Shown piece after piece: positions 25,483 through 34,101 of a stretch of DNA of 64,000 nt. The stretch covers positions 186,001-250,000 of the forward strand of contig NZ_JBMDYO010000004.1 in the NCBI RefSeq assembly GCF_049310885.1. The letters run 5' to 3'. The notes under the pieces are model-generated. The model did not search any database, was not told the origin of the DNA, and saw only the letters and a program-made list of their open reading frames with translations. The stretch's first letter is position 1. Each line of letters starts with the position of its first letter. A program made the position numbers and the translations under genes. The stretch comes from CAYZJV01 sp049310885. GTDB lineage: Bacteria > Spirochaetota > Spirochaetia > Sphaerochaetales > Sphaerochaetaceae.

Positions 25483-26670
25483 ATGAAAAAAAACATCAAA
25501 AACAACGTAAGTTGGGTTGGTAAAATTGATACCGAATTGAGGCAATTTCACGGTAGTGATTATTCAACCCATAAAGGCAGTTCCTACAACTCATATCTCA
25601 TCCAGGAAGAGAAGACTATCCTTGTCGATACTGTCTGGCGTCCCTATGCAGACGAATTCGTCAATAATCTTAAACAGGAGATAGATCTCAATAAAATTGA
25701 TGCCATCGTAGTTAACCATGGAGAAGTAGACCATAGTGGTGCATTGTTGGCACTTCTGGAACAGATACCTGATACGCCAGTCTATTGCACTGCGAAAGCG
25801 GTTGATTCACTTACTGGACAATACCATAGGAAGTGGAATTTCAAGACCGTTAAAACCGGCGATACGTTAGATATTGGTAATGGCAAGAGTCTCGCCTTCG
25901 TTGAAATGACCATGTTGCATTGGCCAGATAGTATGGCAACCTATTTGACAGGTGACAATATTCTATTCAGTAATGACGCCTTTGGGCAACATTATGCTTT
26001 CGGTGGACTTTTCAATGATCTCGCCGATAGGTGTGTCCTTGAATATGAAGCTATTAAGTATTATGCGAATATTCTCACTCCATTCAGCCAAATCCTCAAA
26101 CGAAAACTTTCAGAAATCCTTTCAATGGAACTTCCAATAGACATTATTGCCACTAGTCATGGAGTCATTTGGCGCGATAACCCAATTCAGATTGTCGAAA
26201 AGTACGCTGCATGGTGTGACAATTACCAGGAGAACCAGATAACCATCGCTTATGATACGATGTGGGATGGCACTAGGTCATTGGCCGATGCAATCGCAGC
26301 TGGTATCGTGGAAGAAGATCCAAAGGTAACTGTAAAAGTCTATAATATTGCAAAAACCGATAAGAATGATGTCATAACCGAGATATTCAAATCAAAGATG
26401 CTTGTTATGGGCTCCCCTACGGTTGGCAATGACATGCTTGGCAGTGTTGCAGGATTCCTTCACTTCTTAAAAGAGCTAAAAATGAAAAACAAGAAGGCAG
26501 CTACGTTCGGTTGTTATGGCTGGACTGGAGAGGCTCCTAAAAAGATGGCGGAATTTCTCGAGAAAGCCGGTTATGATCTGGTGGATGAGCCGTTTAGGAA
26601 TAACTGGAATCCTGATGCCAATGCCATACATACAGCCCGTGAACTAGGAAGAAGGTTGGCGAAGGCCTAG
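25483..26670 (+). CDS. fprA: A-type flavodiiron protein (FprA; NO/O2 reductase)
   Basis: 395 residues. Residues 1-245 form a metallo-beta-lactamase-like domain holding the di-iron ligands: NHGEVDHSG (H-x-E-x-D-H), a later His in MLHWPD, Asp in SNDAFGQH, and His in TSHGVIW. Residues about 250-395 form a flavodoxin domain with an FMN loop near YDTMWDGTRSL. There is no rubredoxin domain, so an external donor is needed. Flavodiiron proteins reduce oxygen or nitric oxide in anaerobes. Start ATG 25483 is preferred because AAGGAG lies six bases ahead, rather than the ATG at 25459. It follows the [4Fe-4S] gene by 33 bases and is convergent with udp (3-base gap). Confidence 0.93.
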   Translation: MKKNIKNNVSWVGKIDTELRQFHGSDYSTHKGSSYNSYLIQEEKTILVDTVWRPYADEFVNNLKQEIDLNKIDAIVVNHGEVDHSGALLALLEQIPDTPVYCTAKAVDSLTGQYHRKWNFKTVKTGDTLDIGNGKSLAFVEMTMLHWPDSMATYLTGDNILFSNDAFGQHYAFGGLFNDLADRCVLEYEAIKYYANILTPFSQILKRKLSEILSMELPIDIIATSHGVIWRDNPIQIVEKYAAWCDNYQENQITIAYDTMWDGTRSLADAIAAGIVEEDPKVTVKVYNIAKTDKNDVITEIFKSKMLVMGSPTVGNDMLGSVAGFLHFLKELKMKNKKAATFGCYGWTGEAPKKMAEFLEKAGYDLVDEPFRNNWNPDANAIHTARELGRRLAKA

Positions 26671-26673
26671 TGG

Positions 26674-27459
26674 TCAACCATTGTAGCCTTTATCTGCGGC
26701 GATCAGGTTCCTCAATCCTTGTATGACGACCTCGATCGCCGTCTCTGTATCATGCATTATTGGGTTGTCCATACCTCGCTTCTCACGTTCCTGGTTTCCT
26801 ACCACGAAGAACTCGCTACCGCAACGTACGCCAAGGTAACTTGCTACCACAAACAACGCTGCCGATTCCATCTCACTCGCAAGAGTACCCAATCGTAACC
26901 AAGCTTCCCATTTTTGTTCCAATTCGTAAGAGACCGGTTTTGTCTGTGGAGAGTGTTGACCATAGAATGAGTCCTTGCACTGCACAACTCCTACATGGTG
27001 CCGTTTACCTAACTGTTTGGCTGCCATGGCAAGTGCGTTCACTACATCAATATTTGCTACGGCAGGGAATTCTATCGGAGCGTACTCCCTACTTGTTCCC
27101 TCATTCCTGATTGCGCCAGTGGCAATAACTACATCACCTCCTACGACATCTAGCTTCATGCCACCGCAGGTCCCCATTCTAATAAAGGTATCAGCTCCAC
27201 ATTGATGCAATTCTTCCATAGCAATCGATGCCGATGGACCTCCGATGCCCGTACTGGTCACACTCACTTTTTCGCCATCGAGATAACCAGTATAGGTTAC
27301 ATATTCCCTACTGTCGGCTATGAACTGGGGATTGTCGAAATACCGAGCAATCTTCTCGCATCGCTTCGGATCGCCGGGGAGAATAACATAGCGTCCTACG
27401 TCTCCTTTTTTAAGATGTATATGGTACTGGACTCCACTCCCTTCCATGTAGTCTGTCAT
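26674..27459 (-). CDS. udp: Uridine phosphorylase-type nucleoside phosphorylase
   Basis: 261 residues. Motifs of the PNP/UDP family: the phosphate loop VILPGDPKRCEKIA (residues about 25-40), GIGGPSASIAMEEL, RMGTCGG near 93, CKDSFYGQHSP, and MESAALFVVASYLG, which binds ribose. Cleaves uridine (or a related nucleoside) with phosphate to base and ribose 1-phosphate in pyrimidine salvage. ATG 27459 is chosen because GGAGG lies just ahead; the ATG at 27474 precedes the ribosome-binding site. Confidence 0.9.
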   Translation of the reverse strand: MTDYMEGSGVQYHIHLKKGDVGRYVILPGDPKRCEKIARYFDNPQFIADSREYVTYTGYLDGEKVSVTSTGIGGPSASIAMEELHQCGADTFIRMGTCGGMKLDVVGGDVVIATGAIRNEGTSREYAPIEFPAVANIDVVNALAMAAKQLGKRHHVGVVQCKDSFYGQHSPQTKPVSYELEQKWEAWLRLGTLASEMESAALFVVASYLGVRCGSEFFVVGNQEREKRGMDNPIMHDTETAIEVVIQGLRNLIAADKGYNG

Positions 27460-27485
27460 AATTGCCTCCTGCATTTTTGGAATAA

Positions 27486-29885
27486 TTAGTATAACTCAAT
27501 ATAGGTCTTACCGTAACCACCATCTTCCGGTCGAGCGAAATAGTAGTTTGAGACTTGGGAAACACTTCTTAGATAATCATGGAGACCTCTTGCCAGGATA
27601 CCGTCACCCATCCCATGGATAACCGAGAAACTCTGCATGGAATGAACTAGTGCACCCTCAATTTGGATCGATAATGCCTCCACAGCTTGATCTAGGGTCA
27701 TTCCCCGTACATCAATAGTAGGTCGGGGAGCAACAGATCGTGATTCGTAACTAACCGATACTTTTTTCTGCTCTTTCTTAAATCGACTTGGCAAAGGACG
27801 CAGGTCTCGTTCGTCCATAGGGAATTTCATAGGCCCTATCGCTACCAACCATTTCCCTCGTTTTTCTTGCCTGACTATCCGCCCCTCCCTCTTATGAGGA
27901 CCGGCTAATACATCCATTCCCACAGAAAACACCACACTGTGGGCATCTTCTTCACGATACAGTTCTTGCTCCAAAGATTTTTCAATCTCATTAGCCTTCA
28001 GTTTGCTCTCTTGTTGCTTTTTTTCCATTGAAGAGATGAATGCCTTGACCTTACGAGTCTTCTCTTTGGTTATCTCCCCTTCTCTCAACTCAGCTACGAG
28101 ATTCTCTAACTCACTGCGTTTTTCATTGATAAACCGGGAAAGATCACCAATCTGTTCCTGACGCAACAATTGTTCACGTTGTTTGAGCGTAAGTTTTTTG
28201 AGATCATTCTGTCTTACCTGCTCTTGCAGCTGTCTCGCTCGATCATCAAGTGTCCGTTCTCGGAGTTCAGCTTCTCTTCGTTTCTCCTCCAAGCCCCGAA
28301 TGATAGTTGAAATTTCTACCATCTCAGAACCGAGGAAAGATTGAGCTCTCTGGAGAACCGAGTCCGGTAAACGCATGGATCTAGCAGTATCCAATGCATG
28401 GCTTTCTCCTGGAAGTCCACTTATGACTCGGAATGTCGGCTCATGGGTTTTTCCATCGAATTCCATGGATGCATTAAGCAATTCGGGCTGAGCATAGGCA
28501 TATTGTTTCAATACACTATGGTGACTGGTAACCAGGGTAAGTCCTACATGGTCTACGCAATACTCCAAGATAGCCCGAGCCAAAGCAGAACCTTCAATGG
28601 GATCTGTTCCACTACCTAATTCATCCAAGATTACCAAAGATTCATGGTCACATTGCTGAAGTATTGTACCGATATTTTTCATATGTCCACTGAAGGTGGA
28701 TAACGATTCCTCGATTGATTGATCATCACCGATATCGGTATATATCGAATGAAAGATTGGAAGTGTCGTTCCCTCTTTTGCAGGAACCATATAGAGCGAT
28801 TGATGCATCATGCAAAAGAGTCCGACTGTTTTAATGGTGACAGTTTTACCACCAGCATTGGGTCCGCTAATCACTACAGCTTTTATCGATGGATCCAATT
28901 CCAATGAAATGGGGACGGCCTTGTCTTTGAGAAGTGGATGTCTGCCTTGGATTATAGTGACCTGACCATCTTGACCATACTGAGGCCTGGTACAATCATG
29001 AATCTCTGCGTAACGAGCCCGTGAATACAGCGCATCCGCATAAGCAACCTCCTGCTGAAGAGTCTCTAGTAGCTCAATGGTATCCCGAGCCTGCCCTGAC
29101 AATTCGGCGAGTATCCTTGCAATTTCCATCTGGATTTGTTGTTGCGCCATTACAACCTGATTATTCAGTTCCACCAAACGATACGGTTCCATGAAGACTG
29201 TTACCCCCGAGGCACTTGAACTATGGATGATCCCTTCATGTTGTGAGCGTTGGTCGTTTCTTATGGGAAGGACTACCCTTCCATCTCGGAATACTGGTTG
29301 TACGTTTGAGGAGGGGCCACTCTTATGTTGTAGGAAATCTTGGCTAAAGGCTTGTCTCTCAGCCCTCTTTCGTTCCACCTCTTTCGTCAACCGGGCAATT
29401 GCAGGATGGGTGGGCTTGACTACCCCCGGGCTTTCCAAAGTCTCTGAAAGTTTCATAGCCAACTTTACCAGTTGCGTATCCATCGGCTCAAAGAGCGACA
29501 TTGCCGGAGGAACAACCGAAAGTTGATCATGAGTTCCCGGCTCTCCGGGGAGTTTCCGTGGAAGCCTACAGTACGAGATGAATTTGGTAGCGGCATTGAG
29601 GTATTCCCCTAACCGGTATAGTTGCTCACCATCCAAGGTCCTGCCAGGAATCTGCAATTCTTCCATGACATCTGCGATCGTCGGAAATGAAATAGGTTTA
29701 TCCACACGGAGAGAAGAGAGACTCATAAAGTCTCCAACGATATCCTGTCTATCTGATAACTGTGTCCTATCGGTAATGAATTCAAGAATATCGAAAGCCC
29801 TTCGCCCCAATTCCGAAAGACATAGGCCTTTTACCTCATCGATCACCGTGTAGTATCCCAAATCCTTAGCAGTACGGTTATTCAT
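27486..29885 (-). CDS. mutS2: MutS2 family ATPase with Smr domain
   Basis: 799 residues. The ABC-type ATPase core shows Walker A SGPNAGGKTVT (near 325), the SLSTFSGHMKNIG signature, and Walker B LVILDELGSGTDPIEG. A long coiled-coil region (about 510-640) and a C-terminal Smr nuclease-type domain follow (IDVRGMTLDQAVEAL, VIHGMGDGILARGL). It has no mismatch-recognition domain. MutS2 acts in suppression of recombination or in rescue of collided ribosomes. ATG 29885 has GAGG six bases ahead; a GTG at 29897 would overlap the rsgA stop as GTGA. Confidence 0.94.
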   Translation of the reverse strand: MNNRTAKDLGYYTVIDEVKGLCLSELGRRAFDILEFITDRTQLSDRQDIVGDFMSLSSLRVDKPISFPTIADVMEELQIPGRTLDGEQLYRLGEYLNAATKFISYCRLPRKLPGEPGTHDQLSVVPPAMSLFEPMDTQLVKLAMKLSETLESPGVVKPTHPAIARLTKEVERKRAERQAFSQDFLQHKSGPSSNVQPVFRDGRVVLPIRNDQRSQHEGIIHSSSASGVTVFMEPYRLVELNNQVVMAQQQIQMEIARILAELSGQARDTIELLETLQQEVAYADALYSRARYAEIHDCTRPQYGQDGQVTIIQGRHPLLKDKAVPISLELDPSIKAVVISGPNAGGKTVTIKTVGLFCMMHQSLYMVPAKEGTTLPIFHSIYTDIGDDQSIEESLSTFSGHMKNIGTILQQCDHESLVILDELGSGTDPIEGSALARAILEYCVDHVGLTLVTSHHSVLKQYAYAQPELLNASMEFDGKTHEPTFRVISGLPGESHALDTARSMRLPDSVLQRAQSFLGSEMVEISTIIRGLEEKRREAELRERTLDDRARQLQEQVRQNDLKKLTLKQREQLLRQEQIGDLSRFINEKRSELENLVAELREGEITKEKTRKVKAFISSMEKKQQESKLKANEIEKSLEQELYREEDAHSVVFSVGMDVLAGPHKREGRIVRQEKRGKWLVAIGPMKFPMDERDLRPLPSRFKKEQKKVSVSYESRSVAPRPTIDVRGMTLDQAVEALSIQIEGALVHSMQSFSVIHGMGDGILARGLHDYLRSVSQVSNYYFARPEDGGYGKTYIELY

Positions 29886-29893
29886 CACAATCC

Positions 29894-30847
29894 TCACCGT
29901 CGTTCCCGTTCCCAGCTCTCAGGACGTTCCTCAATCGAGGTCACCATTCTAAGATAACTTTCGTATCTATCTTCAAGGATCTCACCCTTCTCTACAGCTG
30001 TCTTTATTGCACAATCGGGTTCATGTGTATGTAAGCATGGTGAAAATGAGCATCTATCACGATATTTTCTGAATTCAGGAAAACTCTCTGCAATGAGAAA
30101 AGGATCAACATGGGGAATCATGATTTCACGCATCCCCGGCGTATCAACGACTACCATACTGTCTGCATCGATCATAAGTGCATGGTTAGTCGTATGCTTA
30201 CCACGATGATATTTGTTTGAAATGTCTCCAATTTTCTGAACTGACCCCTTCCCCAACAATCCATTTACTATGGTAGACTTCCCGACTCCCGATTGACCGA
30301 TAAATGCAACAGTCTTACCCGCCAGTCTCTTTTTAAGAGCTACAAGACCATCCTCGTCGAAAGCAGACATGAGGAATGTTTCATAGCCTAATATCCCATA
30401 GTGTTGAAACCGTTCATATTCCGATTCAGTGACCATAAGATCGCATTTATTCAAGACTATCATGATAGGAGTAGTATGTGCACATACGATAGCTCTATCG
30501 ATAAACCGTGGCCTAAAGGGAGGATCGTTTGTGGAGGAAACAATTACAATCAAATCCATATTGGCTACCAAGGTCTGGTTTGCTCCTCTCTTTGCATTCC
30601 AGCGGGAGAAATAGTTTTTACGCTGAAGTCTCTTTAGGATCAACCCTTCATCCTTATGATGTAAGGTAAATAGCACATGATCACCTACTGCGATCGGATT
30701 ATAGGAAAGCTCGACATCCTGCAACACTTTGCCTTTGATTCTGCAAGAGTAAGTCGGAGCATCGCCAATAGTATCCCTTCTTTCAAGTGGAACTACCGAA
30801 TAAATATTGTTTATGCCACGAACGACGAGACCTATGTGTTCTTCCAT
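29894..30847 (-). CDS. rsgA: Ribosome small-subunit biogenesis GTPase RsgA
   Basis: 317 residues. An OB-fold N-domain (about 1-75) is followed by a circularly permuted GTPase: NKCDL (G4), SAFDEDGL, GQSGVGKSTIVNGLLG (G1), then VVDTPGMREI (G3). The C-terminal zinc domain reads CSFSPCLHTHEPDCAI. It releases or checks maturation factors of the 30S subunit. ATG 30847 gives the normal N-terminus; a TTG at 30883 would extend it by 12 residues. No strong ribosome-binding site precedes either, so the start is moderately certain. Confidence 0.94.
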   Translation of the reverse strand: MEEHIGLVVRGINNIYSVVPLERRDTIGDAPTYSCRIKGKVLQDVELSYNPIAVGDHVLFTLHHKDEGLILKRLQRKNYFSRWNAKRGANQTLVANMDLIVIVSSTNDPPFRPRFIDRAIVCAHTTPIMIVLNKCDLMVTESEYERFQHYGILGYETFLMSAFDEDGLVALKKRLAGKTVAFIGQSGVGKSTIVNGLLGKGSVQKIGDISNKYHRGKHTTNHALMIDADSMVVVDTPGMREIMIPHVDPFLIAESFPEFRKYRDRCSFSPCLHTHEPDCAIKTAVEKGEILEDRYESYLRMVTSIEERPESWERERR

Positions 30848-30927
30848 GGAAAATACTCTACCGACAATCAAGACGGTATGCAAGCAATCTTCTTTACATC
30901 GACTACGCTATTTGATAGGCTCTTTCC

Positions 30928-31509
30928 ATGTTCAAGTGTGTTCCCTGTGCAGTGGAAGGTTGTCGTAGGTATGCTTTGGAAGACATGTATACCTGTCTCC
31001 ATCATGCTGAAAACAGTGAAGAGGTCCTCAAATCGCTTATCTCCTCAATAAACGATTCCCACCGTCATAGGGATATCGTCATGACCGATGTCCATCTCAA
31101 GGATCTCGATTTTTCTGAAATTCAATTGACCACGAGTGATTTCGCTAGGTGTATCTTCGAGAATGTCAATTTCTCTAATTCCAAAGTCCAAGCTTGTTTT
31201 TTCGATTTTTGTCTATTTGAGAATTGTACATTTGATGGTAGTGATGCACGACACTCGGTCGTTGCGGGATCGAAACTTATCCATTGCTCATTTACCGATA
31301 CATTGCTCATCCATACCAATTTCATGGGTGTTGATGCTCGTGATAGTGATTTCAGCTCTTCGGATCTCTACTATTCCAATTTTTCATCCTCACACTTGGT
31401 GAATGTCAAATTCGTCGATTGCAATCTTAAAAATGCCGATTTCAGATTTACCGATAGGGATAATGTCTCCTTCAAATATTCCAATTACGAGGAGGCGAGT
31501 TTCTCGTAA
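30928..31509 (+). CDS. Pentapeptide-repeat protein with a cysteine-rich head
   Basis: 193 residues. The first 26 hold C4, C7, C12, C23, H25 and H26, a layout that could bind a metal. Residues about 55-192 are pentapeptide-type repeats with a regular F/L/V every fifth position (DLDFSEIQL, DFARCIFENVNF, ANF-like steps), which would form a right-handed quadrilateral helix. The function is unknown; such proteins can mimic DNA or act as scaffolds. It lies 80 bases from rsgA in divergent orientation, and a metallo-hydrolase-fold gene follows after 4 bases. The ribosome-binding site is weak. Confidence 0.8.
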   Translation: MFKCVPCAVEGCRRYALEDMYTCLHHAENSEEVLKSLISSINDSHRHRDIVMTDVHLKDLDFSEIQLTTSDFARCIFENVNFSNSKVQACFFDFCLFENCTFDGSDARHSVVAGSKLIHCSFTDTLLIHTNFMGVDARDSDFSSSDLYYSNFSSSHLVNVKFVDCNLKNADFRFTDRDNVSFKYSNYEEASFS

Positions 31510-31513
31510 TAAT

Positions 31514-32128
31514 ATGAAAGTATTTTTCCATTTTTCTTTAAATGAATTTTCAAATACCTATCTAGTTGGACCAGAGGATGGTGGTGATGCAATCTTGATC
31601 GATCCAGGTCATATCGATATGGAACTTATTGAGAGGATCGAAAAGAACAGGTTCAATATCGCACATGTCTTGCTTACCCATCGACACACATCACACACAA
31701 AGGGATTGGGAACCTTGGTGAAGATTTATAGTCCCAAGGTATATGCTGGATCTCCGGGTGTCTATGATATTCCGGTCATAGAGGTAAAAGATCGTGAAAT
31801 CATGGATCTCAGTGGAATAACTGTAGAAGCTATCCAAGTCCCAGGCCATACGATCGATTCTTTCGTATATAAGATTGGCAACTCCCTGTTCACCGGTGAC
31901 GTGTTATACGCTGGAAGGATTGGCAAGACAACCGGAGTTGTGGAAAAAGCTCTTTTACTCAAAGGAATAAAAAATCGACTTCTCACCTTGGATGAACGAT
32001 TCCTCATTTTCCCTGGTCACGGAACCATTTCCGCACTTAAAATCGAAAAATTATTCAATCAAGAGTTGATCGACGCCATGTCCAGTGACGATTTAGCTCA
32101 ACTGAGTCATCCTAGCGTGCTTACCTGA
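31514..32128 (+). CDS. Metallo-beta-lactamase-fold hydrolase (variant metal site)
   Basis: 204 residues. Matches the glyoxalase II-like branch: LLTHRHTSHTKG near residues 53-64, IQVPGHTIDSFVY, FTGDVLYAGRIGKT and FPGHGTIS. The usual H-x-H-x-D-H motif appears as H56-x-H58-x-S60-H61, so the Asp that binds the second metal is a Ser. It may hydrolyse thioesters or another ester with an altered or single metal site. ATG 31514 lies just after the pentapeptide-repeat gene; its end overlaps the rluD-like stop by 8 bases (convergent). Confidence 0.78.
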   Translation: MKVFFHFSLNEFSNTYLVGPEDGGDAILIDPGHIDMELIERIEKNRFNIAHVLLTHRHTSHTKGLGTLVKIYSPKVYAGSPGVYDIPVIEVKDREIMDLSGITVEAIQVPGHTIDSFVYKIGNSLFTGDVLYAGRIGKTTGVVEKALLLKGIKNRLLTLDERFLIFPGHGTISALKIEKLFNQELIDAMSSDDLAQLSHPSVLT

Positions 32129-33098
32129 CCTGCTTTTCATCTTTCGCACGGATTACATCTTTGAAGCGTTGTGGCATAGGAGCACGGAATCGTAGTCGAA
32201 TTCCGGTTAAGGGATGACTGAGCTCCAACGAGAATGCATGTAACATCATCGTATAGCTTTCGTTATTCCGTCTTCCATAGATCGGATCTCCCATAATAGG
32301 ACATCCAATATGCGATAAATGAACTCGTATCTGGTGGGTTCTTCCGGTGTGGAGCCTGACTCTAACCAACGCCATATCAGACCATTGGCGAAGTACAAGG
32401 TAATCTGTCTTCGCATGTTTCCCTTCACCCTCTTTTCCTACGATAAAGCGTTTCCTGTTGCGCGGATCACGGACTATCGTAGTCTCCAGATGACCTCTGC
32501 GGCTAGGCATTCGACCATGGACAAGAACTATATAATATTTTTCTATTGACCTCTCTTTGAATTGTGAGGAGAGATCTATGTGGGCGCTCCGATCCTTCGC
32601 GATGACCATAACGCCAGAAGTATCCTTATCTAGACGATGTACAATTCCAGGTCTTATATCTGAAAATCCTGACAGATCCTCTTCATCATCATCTGTCTGG
32701 TCTTCACTGGTTGGCTTTGTAAAAAAATGTTCACCATATCGATGGACAAGAGCATTAACCAAGGTGTGGTCCCAGTTCCCAGCCCCTGGATGCACGACAA
32801 GTGATTGTTGTTTGTCGATAACCAGCATATGACCATCTTCATAGAGTATGGAGAGCGGAATATCCTGTGGTTCGATTTTATCAAACAATTCCTCTACCCA
32901 GTGGACCTCTACGGTATCGTTGGGTTTTATCGCTTTGCTTTTCTTCACTTGGTTTCCATTGATAAGGAATATTGTCCGACTATCGGTTGATGCAGCACGT
33001 GGAAATACATCGCTCAGGGAAGCCAGATAACGATCGATACGCTGTCCGATTGTACCTTCTGGAACCACGATTGACACATGATGCTGTTTTGTCGCCAT
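32121..33098 (-). CDS. RluD/RluC-family pseudouridine synthase
   Basis: 325 residues. An S4-type RNA-binding region (RIDRYLASLSDVFPRAAS, INGNQVKKSKAI, residues about 18-75) precedes the catalytic domain with IVHRLDKDTSGVMVIAK, whose Asp is the catalytic residue, and GRTHQIRVHLSHIGCPIMGDPIYG. Modifies uridines in large-subunit rRNA (RluD-like), though the substrate cannot be fixed from the sequence. The start overlaps the preceding small gene's stop by one base (TAATG). Confidence 0.9.
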   Translation of the reverse strand: MATKQHHVSIVVPEGTIGQRIDRYLASLSDVFPRAASTDSRTIFLINGNQVKKSKAIKPNDTVEVHWVEELFDKIEPQDIPLSILYEDGHMLVIDKQQSLVVHPGAGNWDHTLVNALVHRYGEHFFTKPTSEDQTDDDEEDLSGFSDIRPGIVHRLDKDTSGVMVIAKDRSAHIDLSSQFKERSIEKYYIVLVHGRMPSRRGHLETTIVRDPRNRKRFIVGKEGEGKHAKTDYLVLRQWSDMALVRVRLHTGRTHQIRVHLSHIGCPIMGDPIYGRRNNESYTMMLHAFSLELSHPLTGIRLRFRAPMPQRFKDVIRAKDEKQVR

Positions 33099-33415
33099 TA
33101 GTCCTGCATCTCCCCAATGATATAATCCGCAAGAGCTACCATGATCGAAAGACCTCCAGCAACCCCTAAAAGTGTGACGGTCTCTCTGAATGGATCCTGA
33201 GAGAGCTGCCCAGCACCGAAAGAGCGTGCTAGTGAATATGAAAGTGTCGTAAAACCAAAAGTAATCGGTAATGAGCCGAACATGAGTGTCTCCGCTCTTC
33301 TCAGTTTAATACTCCATTGGGGGAATTCGTCGACTGAATAGGGGGTATAGTCTGTAGCAAAAATTGGTTGTAGGCATACTAAAATAATGAGTAATATGAG
33401 TATACCCTTTTTCAT
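33098..33415 (-). CDS. Small exported or membrane protein, unknown
   Basis: 105 residues. The N-terminus KKGILILLIILVCLQPIFA is a signal peptide or first membrane helix. Residues about 45-60 and 75-95 (TLLGVAGGLSIMVALADYII) form hydrophobic helices. No known motif is recognised. ATG 33415 has AAAGGG eight bases ahead and overlaps the yggS stop as ATGA; rluD-like follows by a one-base overlap. The tight packing suggests co-expression with rRNA-modification and PLP genes, but no function is proposed. Confidence 0.7.
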   Translation of the reverse strand: MKKGILILLIILVCLQPIFATDYTPYSVDEFPQWSIKLRRAETLMFGSLPITFGFTTLSYSLARSFGAGQLSQDPFRETVTLLGVAGGLSIMVALADYIIGEMQD

Positions 33416-34101
33416 GTATAATCCCTTTGGCCAAAAATAGCGGACCCTATTCTGACAACAGTTGAACCCTCCAAGATTGCCCAACGGTAATCCTGACTCA
33501 TTCCCATAGACAAGGTATCGAACGAGAGATGAGGATACGTGATTTTACTTTTCATAGCAATTTCGCGTAATGTGGCAAATGCGGTACGAACATCCATCTC
33601 ATTGTCGGTTAGCGGTCCTATCGTCATGAGTCCCTCTATACGAATACCCTCCAGTTCTTGGGCTTCATCAAGGAGAGAGAAATACTCTTTTTCGTCAGTA
33701 AAACCTGCTTTTGATTCTTCTCCACTCGTATTCCATTCCAAAAGAACGGGCATTACCTTTTTGACCTTTATCGCCTCCTTGCTTATTAAGCGAGCCAGAC
33801 GAAGGGAATCCACCGAATCTATCGCATCTACTGCTTGGACTGCTTTCTTTACTTTATTTGACTGTAAGTGTCCAATAAGATGAAGATTATAACCATGGTG
33901 TCCGGTAGGGAATTTATTGAGTATCTCCTGGACACGGTTCTCACCAAAGAGGAGTTGTCCACAAGAAATGGCCTCTTCGATCGCCGCATAGGGATGGGTC
34001 TTGGAGACCGCCATGAGTGAGACTCCAGAATCTCCTCCACGCTCCTTCTTTGCCATTTCAATCGATTCTATGATCGCTTGGATCCGCTCAGCCATACTCA
34101 T
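33412..34101 (-). CDS. PLP homeostasis protein (YggS/PLPBP family)
   Basis: 229 residues, the normal length. A single alanine-racemase-like TIM barrel: LMAVSKTHP carries the PLP lysine (near residue 34), followed by LFGENRVQEILNKF, LHLIGHLQSNKVKK, GLMTIGPLTDNE and LSMGMSQDYRWAILEGSTVVRIGSAIFG. It binds PLP and buffers its level; it has no known catalytic activity. Its start overlaps the acetyltransferase stop (ATGA). Confidence 0.94.
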   Translation of the reverse strand: MSMAERIQAIIESIEMAKKERGGDSGVSLMAVSKTHPYAAIEEAISCGQLLFGENRVQEILNKFPTGHHGYNLHLIGHLQSNKVKKAVQAVDAIDSVDSLRLARLISKEAIKVKKVMPVLLEWNTSGEESKAGFTDEKEYFSLLDEAQELEGIRIEGLMTIGPLTDNEMDVRTAFATLREIAMKSKITYPHLSFDTLSMGMSQDYRWAILEGSTVVRIGSAIFGQRDYT

